Assembly (NCBI GenBank): GCA_963969395.1
Contig: OZ017801.1
Coordinates: 14,327,611-14,391,610 of the forward strand
Source of the DNA: Pseudoscleropodium purum
Taxonomy: Eukaryota; Streptophyta; Bryopsida; Hypnales; Brachytheciaceae
Reading direction: 5' to 3'
DNA length: 64,000 nucleotides
Part shown: piece by piece, positions 12,521-24,655 of the stretch
Layout: each line of letters opens with the position of its first letter
How positions within the stretch are numbered: the stretch's first letter is position 1
The notes under the pieces: generated by a model
The model's database searches: none
Told to the model about the DNA's origin: nothing
The model's input: only the letters and a program-made list of their open reading frames with translations
Translations under genes and position numbers: made by a program

Positions 12521-13381
12521 CTGCAGCTTTTTTTCTGTGGGGCGAGCTTGGAACCAGTGCTTGTGAGGCCGGGTGCGATTTGCACTGCACTTTCGGTTGG
12601 TTGGTTGCTTTTCAGTTAGGACGATTAAGCTAATTTAGACTGAGTTGAATTGGTTGTTATGAGGATCCCGGTTTTCTATACCAGAAGACATGAGCTTGTG
12701 TTGTTTCAATTCGGCGCCGCATTGTTTTGAAAGATGTACTAAATATCATCAAACCTGTAACTGCGGGTTTAATCAATTAAGCACTCACCGGCAGTTCTTC
12801 AATTGATCGAGTTTGTGTTTCAGTTCCTCTGGAATGTAGTGCATGTTACTTTTCATTTTTTATATTCAGCTTGTATGTAGGGAAAGAGATTGACGAGGTA
12901 CGTAATGGAGTTTTGAGGCTCTTCATGTGCTCTGGTTCTGTTATCGATGGTTTTGCCAGAACTTTTCCATTGATTGGTTCAGCCAATGTGGCGAACTTTG
13001 AAGTTGAGAAGATTAACCCGTGAAGGACTGAGGTACATTTGGGGCAGAAATTGTGGAAAACTGACACTTTTTAAGAGCAGTGAGATTTTTTTTGAGTTTT
13101 AATTTTCTTTAAATTCAACCATACAAATTTGTACTAGACCACTGTGGAAATGTGTGGAAAAAATCTCAGAAAATTTGACCACATGGATGGAAAGATTATA
13201 ATGTTTGAGGTTAAGAGAATAAGTTTTTTTACCTTGTCCAATAGGGCCAACAAATATTTGCATCTTGTATCATGTAATTATCATACAAACTTGCTAAATT
13301 TCAGAAGCAGAGCTTTACATATAACTTTTAATTTGGGCACCCTTTTTGAAAAGAAAATTACATTTCTACTAAACGGGTACA
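12521..13381. other. intergenic; one diverged repeat fragment
   Basis: No gene recognised. Around 13085-13210 the minus strand resembles the later part of repeat family A/B (CCATGTGGTCAAATTTTCTGA and TTTTTTCCACACAT compare with CATGGTGGAAATTTCTGA and TTTTTTCCACAT in those repeats), so this is probably an old, partial copy. Confidence 0.4.
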
Positions 13382-13515
13382 CACCTTGGGTCAAAATTTT
13401 GTAAACATCCAATTCAAATTCACTTGGTGCATAACTATCCAAGAGATGCACCTTGGGTCAAAATTTTATGAACATCCAATTCAAATTCACTTGGTGCATA
13501 ACTATCCAAGATCTC
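13382..13515 (+). repeat. 67-bp tandem duplication
   Basis: Two adjacent copies begin CACCTTGGGTCAAAATTTT, at 13382 and 13449, and end ATAACTATCCAAGA. They differ at only a few bases, so the duplication is recent relative to the neighbouring repeats. Confidence 0.92.
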
Positions 13516-13675
13516 TTGGATACGTTGAAGGTAAGTTGATTCTTTAGGGATTAATTAATGAATGACATTGTACACTTAATTTTTAGATTCATAGACCCCT
13601 AAGAAGAGAGAATGCATAATAAGCTTTGACTTTAAGTGTATCTTTTAGATTAAGAAATTATATTCATAAGGGTGT

Positions 13676-13916
13676 CTTTAACCTTTAAAAAACGGTTGAT
13701 CATGGAAATTATCCTTTTGGATATTGTGGGAATCATTGGCTTTTAAAAAAAACATGCAAAAACACTCATTAGAAATCATACTACTATAGAAGACTTTCCT
13801 TTTTCACAACAAAATTCTAAAGATGAATAGTTGCACTTATGTCTAATATGAAGGGATTCTTTGTCATTCATTGAACACAAAACATCCACAACAACATTTA
13901 TGCATTAATGGAACAA
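13676..13916 (+). mobile_element. family D short MITE, diverged copy
   Basis: It starts TTTAACCTTTAAAAAACGG and shares the internal series ATTGTGGGAATCA, TACTATAGAAGA, CCTTTTTCACAACA, GATGAATAGTTGCACTT with the two better copies near 57.1-57.8 kb. The right end is eroded and approximate. It has no coding capacity. Confidence 0.65.
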
Positions 13917-15325
13917 ATATACAGACCCTCCAAATAAAATTTCAATTATAAACTGGTAAGAAGTTAGAGGTTTACTTAGATTACCAAACAAAGTCTTTTT
14001 TGAAGCCTATCATGTGGAACTACAACACACAAATGTGATAAAAAAATCATACTTGCTTATAAGATTTTGTAATAAAATTCATTCATCAAGAATCAAAGGA
14101 ATTTAACTCAAAATTTTAGAATTCTTTTCTAATCTTTTTTTATATTATTAAAACATTTTTTGCCATTTTGAATTTTGATTTTGATTTCTCAAACAATTGG
14201 ATTCAATGTAAACTAATAACAATCCAATTGGTCTAGGTGTAAGAAAATTCATCTTACATGTATTGTCATAGCATTTTTGTGATTTGATTCACATTCAACT
14301 CTAGGTCAAAGAGAGTTTTTCAATCTCTAAATCTTTGCAATGCAACATTTTTTCAATCTTCCAAAAATATGATAGCTCATACATACATTGAAGTTTTCAT
14401 GAGTCAATTTATACATTCTTAACTTCATAAGAATCATTCCAAAATTTGTTTCAAAATGATCAACTACTTAATAATTTTTCTCTAAGTACAATATGCACTA
14501 AAAATGTAGTCCTAGATTCAAAGCCATTGGAGTACCTATTGAGGCTTCTACACAAAGTGAAAAGACATTTCATCAATAGAGGGTACATCTATATCAAAGT
14601 GAAAAAACTGAGGAAAAAGTTTGAGTAGCATAACACTCTTAAACTTCACAAGGACTCAATTCCATACTCTATTTACCTCTCACATTGCAATCTTCCTACA
14701 CTAACGAAAACCATTGAATCCCACAATAATATTCTTCCATCTATATCGTCATTGTTGAGAGGACACCCCAACATTCATGTTCAAGAATGTCATGACATTT
14801 TCAGTGTAGTGACATTTTCTGTGTAGTGCTTGTTTGCTACTTGAAAACTAAGCCCTAGTTCTTAACCAAAAAAGGCCCTAGAATATGCATATTGAAATTT
14901 CCTACATACATTGGCTGTCAAATTTAACTCGAATATATTGGTAAAATAGAACTTCCAAAACAGGTACAAAGTTTTCAACATAAGAGTATAACATAAGAGA
15001 TCAAACGACAGCCTTCAGTTCTGATTTCAGCACTTCCAGCATTTGCGGGCAGACTCGGGTCCACGATAATACACGAAAGAGGTAAATATCCCATCGATAA
15101 AATCGGTATTATTATTCTACTCAACTGATTTGAGTTCTTCACACATCTGTGGAGTGAAATAAAAAAATCTGTCTGTGATAACCAGTTGGATAGATTGGTG
15201 TGCAAGCTGACCCTCCTGCGGTTGATTTCAAAAACGCAGCAAGAAAAGGTCAAGTATTGAAATTTTGATCTAAACAGAGCTCTCTAAATTGGAACCGAAT
15301 TTTTTCTCTTCAAGACTCTTTACCT
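13917..15325. other. AT-rich intergenic
   Basis: No gene recognised; only short open frames in AT-rich sequence. The stretch around 14690-14830 (GGACACCCCAACATTCATG...AAGAATGTCATGACATTTT) resembles repeats near 35.3 kb and 36.7-36.9 kb (family G). Confidence 0.4.
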
Positions 15326-16978
15326 CTACTTCGCTCTCCTTAATGCTTTTCCTGCCTCTTTCACTTCTCTGCTAACAGTTCGAATTTGCGTTAGCAGCTT
15401 CTGTTTCTTAGGGCTGTCTTTGAGATTCTCCACGTCAGTGTTCATCCGCTGTAGTAGCTCATAAAAGTAGCCGTCCGTGTCCATAATATACAGCGAATTA
15501 CTCTTAATGGTTTTGGCCCGTTCATATTGATCGGATTCGTTCAGCAACTGCAATCACAAAAATGCCAAAAGATCACAATGAGCTTTCCACAAGAAAAAAA
15601 ATCGTACTGAGGGTCGGTCAACTCTTGGCATTGAAGACAGGACCTTGGACCATATTTTAGAAAATCTTTGCAAGGAAATTAGTCAAAAGTTGGAGAGCAG
15701 TCCCTGGAGGACTTACACTTTGTCTAGACGGCCATGGACAAAGAATCTTCACATGGATGATAAAATGACATGAATGCTTATATGAACCTGGTTTGTAAGA
15801 GGCCTAGTTCATTTTGTTTAGTGCTAAAAAAAAGTGTTAGTCAACAACTAAGACCCCTTAGCCTAACTTAACCTATTTTGTAATCGTCTTCCCATCTTTT
15901 CCCATCAGCTCCAAATAGCTATGTCTTGGCCTCAACTTTTTGCTCGTCCTCAAGACTTATCCATAGAAGTATAAACCAGCCCTCGCACTATCAAATAACT
16001 ATGAACAAGAATTTTCATGCAAAGTACACTCAAACCCTCTGTAATCTTTATGATGTAGTATGAATGTGTGGCAATTGTGCAGGACACTCTAGAATGTCAG
16101 TCAGTTTAGAGAAGGTAGTAATAAAGGCTTGAGCATACCTTGTTCATGAGTTGAATCTCGGGCCTGAGTGTTTTGCCTTTCTCAGTCATGGCGATTTCCA
16201 AAACTTCCTCAATTCTTTTCATGACTTCCACATTACCTTCTTTCTTGGCCTTTCTAGCATCACGTCAAAGAGAGAATCATTACATGTATTCCAGGAACCT
16301 ACCATATATCATTCGCTGAGGAGCTCCTCAAATGTTCCGCTCGAGAAGCTGTGACATAATCACAAAACTAGTACGAAAAAAGGAAGACGCAATTGGAAAA
16401 GAGAAGGGTACCATCTCAAGATACGTTGAAGCCACCATGAAAAACTCCTCAGAGAGATGGTCTAAGTACTTGGAAGCTGTCGCTTGCGGATTCTTCGACT
16501 TCAGAAGCTCCGCGAGAACCTCCGTGGCTTGCATTTGAAATTTCTTCGCTTGGGCAATTTGATCTAAACCCCAACAGATACCACACACCACGCAGATTAT
16601 GAGAACGAAACGGCTTCCCCATTCATCGTCCAACTGCTGAGAAATGGCGAGACTCGCCATCACCAATTAGCACAAACTCTTACATACCCTGGCAAACCCC
16701 AAAACAGATTGAACAAGCTTGTGTATGGAAGAGTATGCAAGACTTCCAAGAAAGATTAAACAAGTTAAGCGAAGCTTCAACCAGATAACACGAGAAACCC
16801 TAAACCCTGAATTTGACGCACCTTTATCGAATGCCTTGCACACAACAGAAGGCCGTGAGCGAGACGATGTATGGACCAACGCTGGGCCAACGCAAGCTCT
16901 CTCGCTCTTCCCCCATCCCGGGGCCGACACATTTACTGCGCCTGCTCCAAAACCCCGAACCCTCGAATTAGCATTCAT
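15326..16978 (-). CDS. predicted plastid membrane protein of unknown function
   Basis: Four exons on the minus strand: 16978-16688, 16636-16412, 16249-16139 and 15547-15326, all joined in phase 0, giving 282 aa. Donors are GTATGT, GTACCC and GTATGC; acceptors are CAG, AAG and CAG. Residues 1-50 are Ser/Arg/Gly-rich without acidic residues until residue 26 and end PSVVCKAF, like a chloroplast transit peptide. Hydrophobic segments lie near 70-86 and 106-120 (FVLIICVVCGICWGL). The rest is a charged helical domain: ATEVLAELLKSKNPQ, HLSEEFFMVASTYLEM, then EGNVEVMKRIEEVLEIAM, TLRPEIQLMNKLLNESD and a Lys-rich tail ending GKALRRAK. I recognise no named family; a plastid inner-membrane or thylakoid location is inferred. 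Intron 1 would be only 51 nt, short for plants, so the exon 1-2 join is the least certain. It is head to head with the PAT11-like gene. Confidence 0.7.
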
Positions 16979-17869
16979 AATCCCCTGAAAGCCCAAACAA
17001 AAGAATAACCCTTCGAGCACCACGCTCACCTGCTGAATGTCGTGAATTCCATGGCTTCAGTGAAATGGAAGCTCGAGGCAGCGTCGAAGACGACACGGGA
17101 CAAACCACACCTGCCATTGTTTGTAATTGGAGACTGGTTTCTTGGGCCCAAGGAATAAAAACAGGAGCAGAGGACTTGAAAGCGGCAGATAGCTTCCTCA
17201 GATGTGGATTAGGACCGACGTTTCGTCCACTCTCGTCTCCCGAACCAAAAAAACTTCGTCCACTCTCGTCTCCCGAACCGGAAAAACTCTGTCCACTCTC
17301 GTCTTGCGAACCAAAGAACTTCGTTCATTCTGGTCTTCCTAGCCACGAGCTTCGTTCACTTTCGTCGCAGTTCTGAACTTGGACTTTGGGGGAGAGAGGA
17401 TCGCTCGGCTGAATTTCGGGGACAGACGATGGATCCTTCTCTTCCGCATGTTGGCTTTAGAATTGACTTGAGACATGGCAGGCAGGAGAGATTTTCGATC
17501 TGCAGATGCCAGTTGAGAGATTTTGAAACAGTGGTGATGAGGAATTTGAGAAGTATAGGATTGAATGAGTTAGAGATTTGCAACATAGTGTTTATGTAGT
17601 GCACGAAACCTGTGAAATAGGTTACGCAAGAGTTTGTATGATCACGCAACCTGATCGTGATCGCAATTTTTCTCAGATCCTGCTTCTTCCAACTAGTGAT
17701 TCTGATGGTAGTGGGTAACGAAACAGTGGTAAGCGTTTGTAAGGATATGTGACCATATTAGGGTTAAGTATTCCCCAAGCAGTGCAAATGCTCCTGCATA
17801 GATTTGTATGCGATTTGGGATCATTACTTGCACTTTTTGAGAGTGAAAGTGGAGTTTCTTCATGTGCAG
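16979..17869. promoter_or_regulatory. divergent intergenic region between two genes
   Basis: The 891 bp between the start codon of the minus-strand plastid-protein gene (16978) and that of the PAT11-like gene (17870) must contain the upstream sequences of both. It includes the 33-bp minisatellite. No clear TATA box was identified for either gene. Possible leader introns exist on both sides (CAGCAG|GTGAGC on the minus strand near 17030; TGTGCAG immediately before 17870). Confidence 0.5.
17224..17366 (+). repeat. 33-bp minisatellite
   Basis: Units begin CGTCCACTCTCGTCTCCCG or close variants at 17224, 17257, 17290, 17322 and 17353. The first two are nearly identical and later ones diverge, so the array is about 4.5 units long. 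In one frame it would read as a Leu-Ser-Ser-Pro-Glu-Pro repeat, but nothing suggests it is translated. Confidence 0.9.
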
Positions 17870-20800
17870 ATGCTAGTCGAGGAGCGTGTGGGTTGGCAGA
17901 CGACATGCTGGGGTTGTGGACTGGGCGTGGTGCTCCCGAATTTTGCACCCATGTTTCGTTGCGGATGGTGCGGGGCCATCACTAGCGACCAGTTGGAGAT
18001 GAAGCCGGTATCTTCGTGGAGCACCCGGTGTTCCAAAGGACGAGATCGTCTCTTCGTGTGCTTTGTGCTTTTGCTGACATTCTCCATCGTATGTGAGCAT
18101 TCTGAAAGCCTTGTCTGAGCTTCCTTGTTGCATTAATCTCTTACAAACCTCTTAGCGGGAGCGTCGGTGGATTTGACTTGTGTAGAATTTTTTCCAGTAT
18201 GATCACAAGTGACATGTGCAAATTGACCATTGTGCATTTTTTTCTCACACATTTACGACATCTTTTTTTGGAGTTTGTAGGTTATACGAGGATGCATTCA
18301 AAACTTCAAAGTTTCTATGAATTGAATGTTGCAATTGCTTCAATTCACGACCTAAAAAATGAAGTTCGAACTTCTTTTTCGTTTTTCTTGATTATGAATG
18401 ACAAAGTGAGACAGAGTAGATTATTTTCAACAAACATACTTAAAATCATGCATTAGAATGCAGAACCTCCCTACTTCAGCAAAACTTGATGTATATTTAT
18501 GGACAACGAAAATTTGTAGACATCGGAAGTTGCATTTATCAATCAATCATCTCTCACTTTTGGACAACTCCGGTAGGTGAAATCAAGGTTTTGATACAGA
18601 CTCAGTACTGTGAATTGAACGAAACTGTCATTACGTGACTCTGAATTTGAGTTTTTGTGACTTCAGAATTCTCCCCCGGGGCGTTCTGAACAGTTAGGGT
18701 TTCAGTCGAACTCACAGAATTCATGCTTTGGGTGGTGGTGTTTCTGTAGTTGGAGGAGTTTGGGCTACATTCCCAGTACTGTTTCCAACAGCAACGGCGG
18801 GATTCTACGTACATTCCGTCTTCACTTCTATTCTTTCGTTCAACACTCTGTTCAACTTCTATATGGCGGCGTTCCGACGAGCCGGACCATCTCCAGCCAG
18901 GGAATGGGGCAAGTATGAGTTAGTGGGACGGAAGGCTTTGGAGGGATACAAGTTTTGTGTTTACTGCAAAACACCGAAGCCACCAAATGCTCACCACTGT
19001 CGCAGTTGCAACTCTTGCGTGCTCGACATGGACCATCACTGCCCCTTTGTAAGCACCCAGCTCACCTCACCTCACCTTTGTTTTCTCTTTCTCTGCCCTT
19101 CCTATGCTTTTTCCTCTCTCCAGATCTAATTTGTTGCTTCCAAGCAGAAGGATCGTTTTGGGTTGACAGCTTTTCATTCAGTAGAGATCTTCTTAAAGTC
19201 TGATTCTAGGCTTTCCTGTTGGGTCTTTCCTTTGATCTCTTATCTCTTATTAGTGTAGTAACGAACCCCTAAAAGACAAAGGATTCTAGGTTTGAAAGGG
19301 CCAATTCAATTGATCGTATTGTGAAACATATAAATTAGATGAGGCCATACTTTGTGTCACCGAAATCAATGAAGAGTGGTGTATAATGAAGAGTGGTGTA
19401 TGTGTTGGTTGAAAAATAAACCAAAGTGAAAAAAAAAATCCACAAATAACCTACTCAAATTGTCTCAAGAGGTCAAAATTGGAAATCTTGGTCCTTTGGG
19501 GTACAATCAAATCAGACCAATGAGGTACATTCCTACATGAATTGAACTCTTGTAGATTCAATTTTCTAATAATTTCAAACATTAGAAGTATGGAAGAAGA
19601 GATATGGAGGTTGGAAGTTGATCATGAATTCATCCAACTTTGAAAGTTATATGAAATGGAAACAACTATGCTATAAGAGCCCTAACCCTAAGATGCTTTG
19701 ACCCTCTAGTATGGGCTCATTTTTCAAGTAAGGTCCTACTCAAACTTCTTCACATCCTCACATATAGTTTTTGTCAATACAAAACCTCTTCCCCTTTGGT
19801 ACAAAGCCAACATAGTGAAATAACTTCCCATTAGATTAGTTGCAACCTTGATACTTTAATTGCACATTCAATTTTGAAACCCTCCTAAGGTATTGGAGTC
19901 TTTCCTAATCCATCTTGTGACCAAATAAGGAAGTTAGATCAAAATGAGGTAAGAGAAAACCACAAGATAGAAACTACGGTTGGACTCAAAGATATCTCTT
20001 ACGTGTCTTGTAGTTTCTTTAGGGCATATACAATATGGAATTTTTATTTGACTATGTTTATATAGGTACTTTTGAAACTCACAAGATAGACTAAGAGGAA
20101 GTAGTTTTTGAAGCATCAATGATGTGATGTCTTTAGTTGAAGGCACACCGTCACATGCCATAAGTCTTTGTACCCAAACAAACATTTTTGAAAAGTTGAC
20201 CCATTTTTATCAACCAAAAGCTCATTTTAGGTATTAACGTAGAAACCTCCTTTGATCATGATACTACCATTAGAATTTGGGATTTTGGTATGGAATTTAA
20301 AATCTGAAATCAATTTTGCAAATTATCTAACTAACATGCAGATTTTACTTAATAAATCAATTATTCTATTTGATGTTGCTTAGATGTTATGCTGGTATTC
20401 TTAGCTCAATGGTCAAAATTGTTGACTCTATTATGTAATTGATGTTTGCAAACATTTTCACCAGTTTATACTACCCCTAATGATACACATACTAACACTA
20501 ATTGTATTTGCAATCTTTTCAGAATCAAATTCTTTTTCTTACAGATATCCTTTCACATCCAATTCTCGCTATTGCTTAAATTGTAATGAAATATTCTGCG
20601 ATAAGATTTTCAATCTCAGAGTGTACAAGGACTTATGGCATGCTACTGTATGCAGCTAAAGGGATCATGAGCTAGGTGTCTTCCTTTGTTTCCTTTTCAA
20701 CATAAAGCTTGCTCAGTAGTTGTGCTGAGATATGGAGTTCACAATGTGATTGCTATTTCATGTCGTATTGCAGCATAGCATGCCTGCAGCACACTGTTTT

Positions 20801-21408
20801 CTTTTTTGTTCCACTTCACTATTGATTGTGTTGTCAGGATAAGGTCTATAAATACGGTGTGTTCAAATTTAACACCACCGCTACTTCTGATGAATGTATG
20901 ACAGATTGGGAACTGCGTGGGGGCGAACAATCACAGACACTTCCTACTCTTCTTGCTGTTTGCAACTGTGAGTGGCCTCTATGTGTTGACGATGTCGATC
21001 TATGTGGGCTCAAAAGTCTGGCCACAGTTGTTCAACTTCCGTCGTGTTAAGAATTTCCCTCGGCTGCATTCTGTGGTGAGCTTCGATGTTGTTATGGATG
21101 TGTTAGCCATACTGTTAGCAAGCCTGGAACCAGTAGCCTCAGCTCGTGCCTTTGCATTGATCTATCTGTGTATAGCATCCTTGTCACTTGTGATCGGAGT
21201 TGGTCTCTTACTTTACCATCAGGTGCAGCTCGTCTATACTGGTGAAACTTATATAGACTCACTTACTCCAGGTGGAGGGGGGAAGGGTAGGAGGAGAAGC
21301 TGGGCTAACTTCAGAAAGTTGTTTGGCATGCAGCATCCGTTTCTTTGGCTTCTTCCAAGAATCAATGCAAGATGTGTTTTACCTCCTAGAAAAATTCATG
21401 CAACTTAG
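17870..21408 (+). CDS. PAT11: DHHC protein S-acyltransferase, PAT11-like
   Basis: Membrane enzyme that attaches palmitate to cysteines of target proteins. Exons 17870-18092, 18750-19048 and 20905-21408 join in frame (donors GTGAGC and GTAAGC, acceptors TGTAG and GACAG) to give 341 aa, close to the usual PAT11 length. A Cys-rich N-terminus carries CWGC (13-16) and CGWC (31-34), as in PAT11 proteins. Transmembrane segments lie at about 60-80 and 85-110. The DHHC cysteine-rich domain runs FCVYCKTPKPPNAHHC, then LDMDHHCPF with DHHC at 169-172, and continues IGNCVGANNHRHF across intron 2. Two further membrane segments follow (about 184-207 and in the 250-280 range), with TGETYID standing where other DHHC enzymes have a TTxE-type motif. 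The start is the first in-frame ATG; an AG directly before it leaves open an upstream exon. The compartment is not shown by the sequence. Confidence 0.9.
19049..20904 (+). other. intron 2 of the PAT11-like gene
   Basis: An 1856-nt AT-rich intron begins GTAAGC and ends ATGACAG. It separates DHHCPF from IGNCVG. No internal gene is recognised; an 83-codon open frame on the minus strand near 19.95-20.18 kb has no known motif. Confidence 0.8.
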
Positions 21409-22239
21409 TAAATGAACCTCCTGTTCTTCCTGATTCGCTTCAGCCTGCTTGGTGCTTACAATTTAAGCAATGAACGCTTTCTTTTCAACGCTAAAACCTA
21501 ATGCCCTTGTGTTTTCATTGCCCTGACTATCGAGGTAATCGAACTCGCTCCATTCCGCAGACGTCATTGCTCGGCCATGCTGCCCGGGTAGGACTCCTCA
21601 ATGAAAACGTAGCAAGATTATTTGGTTGCCTGGGATTCAACGTGCGGGAAGGGAACTCGCATGGCATGTATTTTTTGGCAGGAATCTGATGCTATGCAAG
21701 TTTAGATGAAATAACGTCAGCATTAACTGCCATTGTGATCTTTGTGATGGTGGTGGTGGTGGTTAGCAGGGCTTTTGAAGACAAGCCACCTGCTGGTCCC
21801 TATCGTATAACATTTCACCCAAATACTTCTGGTGAACAATCAGTACACTACCCACTTCTCATCTCAACTCATCATGTGCATTTGACCTAATTGGCACTAT
21901 TGTATTGATTGAGTAGTGTGTTCTGTAAGTCATTATTAACCTCTGAGAGTCATGTAAGTTTGGAGGTGCTAAAAGCCTCCTTGAACAGAGGTGCACAAAA
22001 CGAATTTCTCAATGTCATTAGTGAGAGCCTCATGCCACTTCATCAAAAGTTCATAAGTTTGTAATTAGTTTTGAGGCTTGCCACTGCCCCCTCCATGCTT
22101 CTTGGATATTGAACTACTGTGGGCAACTTGTGGACTTCACCTACAACCACCCTCTGCATATATCAAGTTACCTTGACAATAGTGATCATTGTCATAATGT
22201 GGATTGATTATTAGTTACAAGTAGGCATCTGCACATGTA
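21409..22239. other. 3' flank of the PAT11-like gene
   Basis: Probable 3' UTR and intergenic sequence. A less AT-rich part around 21500-21700 has an open frame without known motifs. A (GGT)n run lies near 21747-21762. No terminator or polyadenylation site can be fixed by eye. Confidence 0.4.
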
Positions 22240-22497
22240 TGTGTTACTCCTGTCTTGAAATGATTGTCCACTTTGAATGTTATATTTTTTTAAGGTTGTT
22301 TTGATAAAGTCAAAAAAACAACTTTTGTGGTTAATTTTATTTAGGTTGCAATGAATACATGCAATGTTCTTCATTGATGCTAATGATATAAAATTTGGAA
22401 CCTTTCTTAATTATGTTTTTCACAATATGATCAATGAAATTGGCTCAAAAAAATGGCAACAAAATTATGGCCAATCATTTTGGAACAGCAATAGTAG
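22240..22497 (+). mobile_element. Stowaway-like MITE (family H), diverged
   Basis: The left end reads TTACTCCTGTCTTGAAATGATTGTCCAC and the right end carries the inverted counterpart, GGCCAATCATTTTGGAACAG, ending at GTA. The interior matches the minus strand of the copy at 32926-33590 (CCTTTCTTAATTATG, CACAATATGATCAATG, ATTGGCTCAAAAAAATGGC). About 258 bp, without coding capacity. TIRs of the CTCCCTCCRTYC kind with TA ends are typical of mariner-derived Stowaway MITEs. Confidence 0.65.
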
Positions 22498-22679
22498 TTC
22501 TAAACCGGTGGGCTACTATGTTGGAAGTCAAGATTATCAAATTTGTACCATAAGCTTTGGAGACCCTAAATTTATTTTTTTGGTATTTGAAGGATTTCAA
22601 GTTTGCATTGTGGGATCTCTTTCCATAGTTACTTATCTTTGGAATTTTTTTCATTGTATTGTAGTGTTGTGTTAACATT

Positions 22680-22860
22680 TTGGTATTGTGAATGTTATAG
22701 ATAAAATTGGAATAAAATATATATTCCCATAAAACTAATCGTTTTTTCCATCTTCAAAAGAATTTTTTTTGAAATCATGCCAAAAATTGAGTCTATAGAA
22801 ACCTACCCAAACTCTTATTTGTCCTTTAAGGAAACACTTCATCTTTTAAAGGTTAAGCAA
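22680..22860 (-). repeat. fragment of repeat family B
   Basis: The sequence ATAAAACTAATCG...AAATCATGCCAAAAATTG...CCCAAACTCTTATTTGTCCTTTAAGG resembles the last part of the family B copies at 23.2-24.3 and 55.3-56.25 kb. Boundaries are approximate. Confidence 0.45.
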
Positions 22861-23212
22861 GTCAAGGTATACCTTATTCATCCTTATCTCCAAAGGTGAA
22901 TGTAAGATTATTTAAAAAGTTGGGTTAAGGATTCTTGGTTATCTACTCATTTTCTTTCAAATGAATTTTTCCAACAAGGTGGAGGAATATGGGCTCCCTA
23001 TTGTGACTCTTCCTAGTTAATGTCTCAAAGTTTAAATAGAATAAAAAATAAAAAAACCATGTAATATTGCAACTTAGATTCTCATAGCACAGCTATTCAT
23101 TCCTTCTTAAACTACATTGACACTTTTTGAAAGCCTTCACAATATCTTTGCTAAAGTCTCTTGTGACCTTCTATTCTAGTTCTATTCATTTTCCTTAGTT
23201 GAAATTAAAATC

Positions 23213-24338
23213 TTAACCCCTAAAGACCTTGGGTCATTTTTCATCAAAAATTGCTCAACACTACCATTTCCAATGCAAAGAGACAAATTAAATTTTTTTT
23301 TTTGCATATCCAAATATAGGATCTTATACTACTTTATTAAGAGAATATGTGGAAGAAATTTTGGAAAATTTGATCATTAAGATTGCAAGCTAAACATTTC
23401 ACTTAGGCTTAGCATCTAAAGCGTTTCTTGAATTTTTACATATTTTGTCTTATATCTTTAAAAATATAAATTAATTACCTTAGTTTCATCATATAAAAAT
23501 AAGACTTTGAAAAGTCAAGCATTGGTTCTAATGAATGTAAAATTTTGTGGTCAAAATAGTCCCTTCAAACCTCTATTTTCATCGTCTAAAATTAGAGAGT
23601 TTGAACATTAAGGGATTAAAGTGAAGAAAAACAAGTTTTATTGCACCTTGCAATACTAGACTATAGGAATTTGAATCCTCTTAACAAATAAAATTTGCAC
23701 TATAGATTTTGAGCTTAAATTTTTTTATGTTGAAGAATTTAATTGAGAATTGGGGAAAGAAACCTCTAAAAAAAAACTTTATTTTCATTCATCAAAAAAT
23801 TCTTTAGTAGACATAGGTATTGTATAGAAGGAGAAACTAAATCATTAAAAGTTTTAAGATAGAATTAAAAACACACTAATCCAAATGGTGAGATTGGTCA
23901 AGCAAGAAACTTCCTCCTTGTGGAATTTTTTTCTTTGGAAATTGTGGGGATTGATTTCAAAAATAAATTCAAATTCATTATTTTTCAAAGATATCCTATG
24001 ATTTTCAGCATAACAAGATGATCTATAAATTTCGCATCATTAATCTAAATGGAATGAATCAAATCTTTCCATATAGACAAAAACATAATCTTTAAGAAGT
24101 TAATTTCCTAGTGTTTTTTTAAAAAATTTGTGGTATTCTTTGTTGCTTGTTCTTGACTATTTTGAGCTTTGCATCACATAAATTTTTCTTCTAAACACTA
24201 ATCCAAATAAAATATCATATTCCCTCCAAAATAACCAATTTTTTCAATTTTTAAAAACAAGTTGTAAAAATACTACAAATAGGAACCCTAAACTTTTAAG
24301 AATCTCCCCTTGGGGACATTTGGAACTTAAGGGGTTAA
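23213..24338 (-). mobile_element. family B TTAA-flanked element, full length
   Basis: Begins TTAACCCCTAAAGACC and ends TTAAGGGGTTAA, so the ends are inverted repeats on TTAA. About 1.13 kb, AT-rich and without an open frame. The interior (AGGATCTTATACT...GAAATTTTGGAAAATTTGATCA) is related to family A read on the opposite strand, so A and B are probably subfamilies. Strand is given relative to family A at 48481. Confidence 0.65.
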
Positions 24339-24655
24339 TTGTTTTATACTCATACATTCCCATCAATATAAATACCTTTCCATGTAATGAACTATTTTCA
24401 TGGCCACTAGGCCATCCAAGAGATTCATTCTAAAATAATCATTTAAAAAAATTATACAAGTCCTTTCCTAATTAACTAAAAGAAAAATACAAAAAAACAA
24501 AATACCATGATGTTGTTTTATTTGCAATTTGACAAACCTACTAAGCTAACACCACCTAAATATGTCCAAACAAGCAATTCAACATATCTTCCATTATCAT
24601 ATTGAATTATTTTTGTAGGACCTTGCTTATAGTTGGAAGGAGATTCTAGATTCTT

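Noticed and set aside
22364..22675. 103-codon plus-strand open frame
   Set aside because: More than a third of it lies inside a Stowaway-like MITE, and the protein has no recognisable motif.
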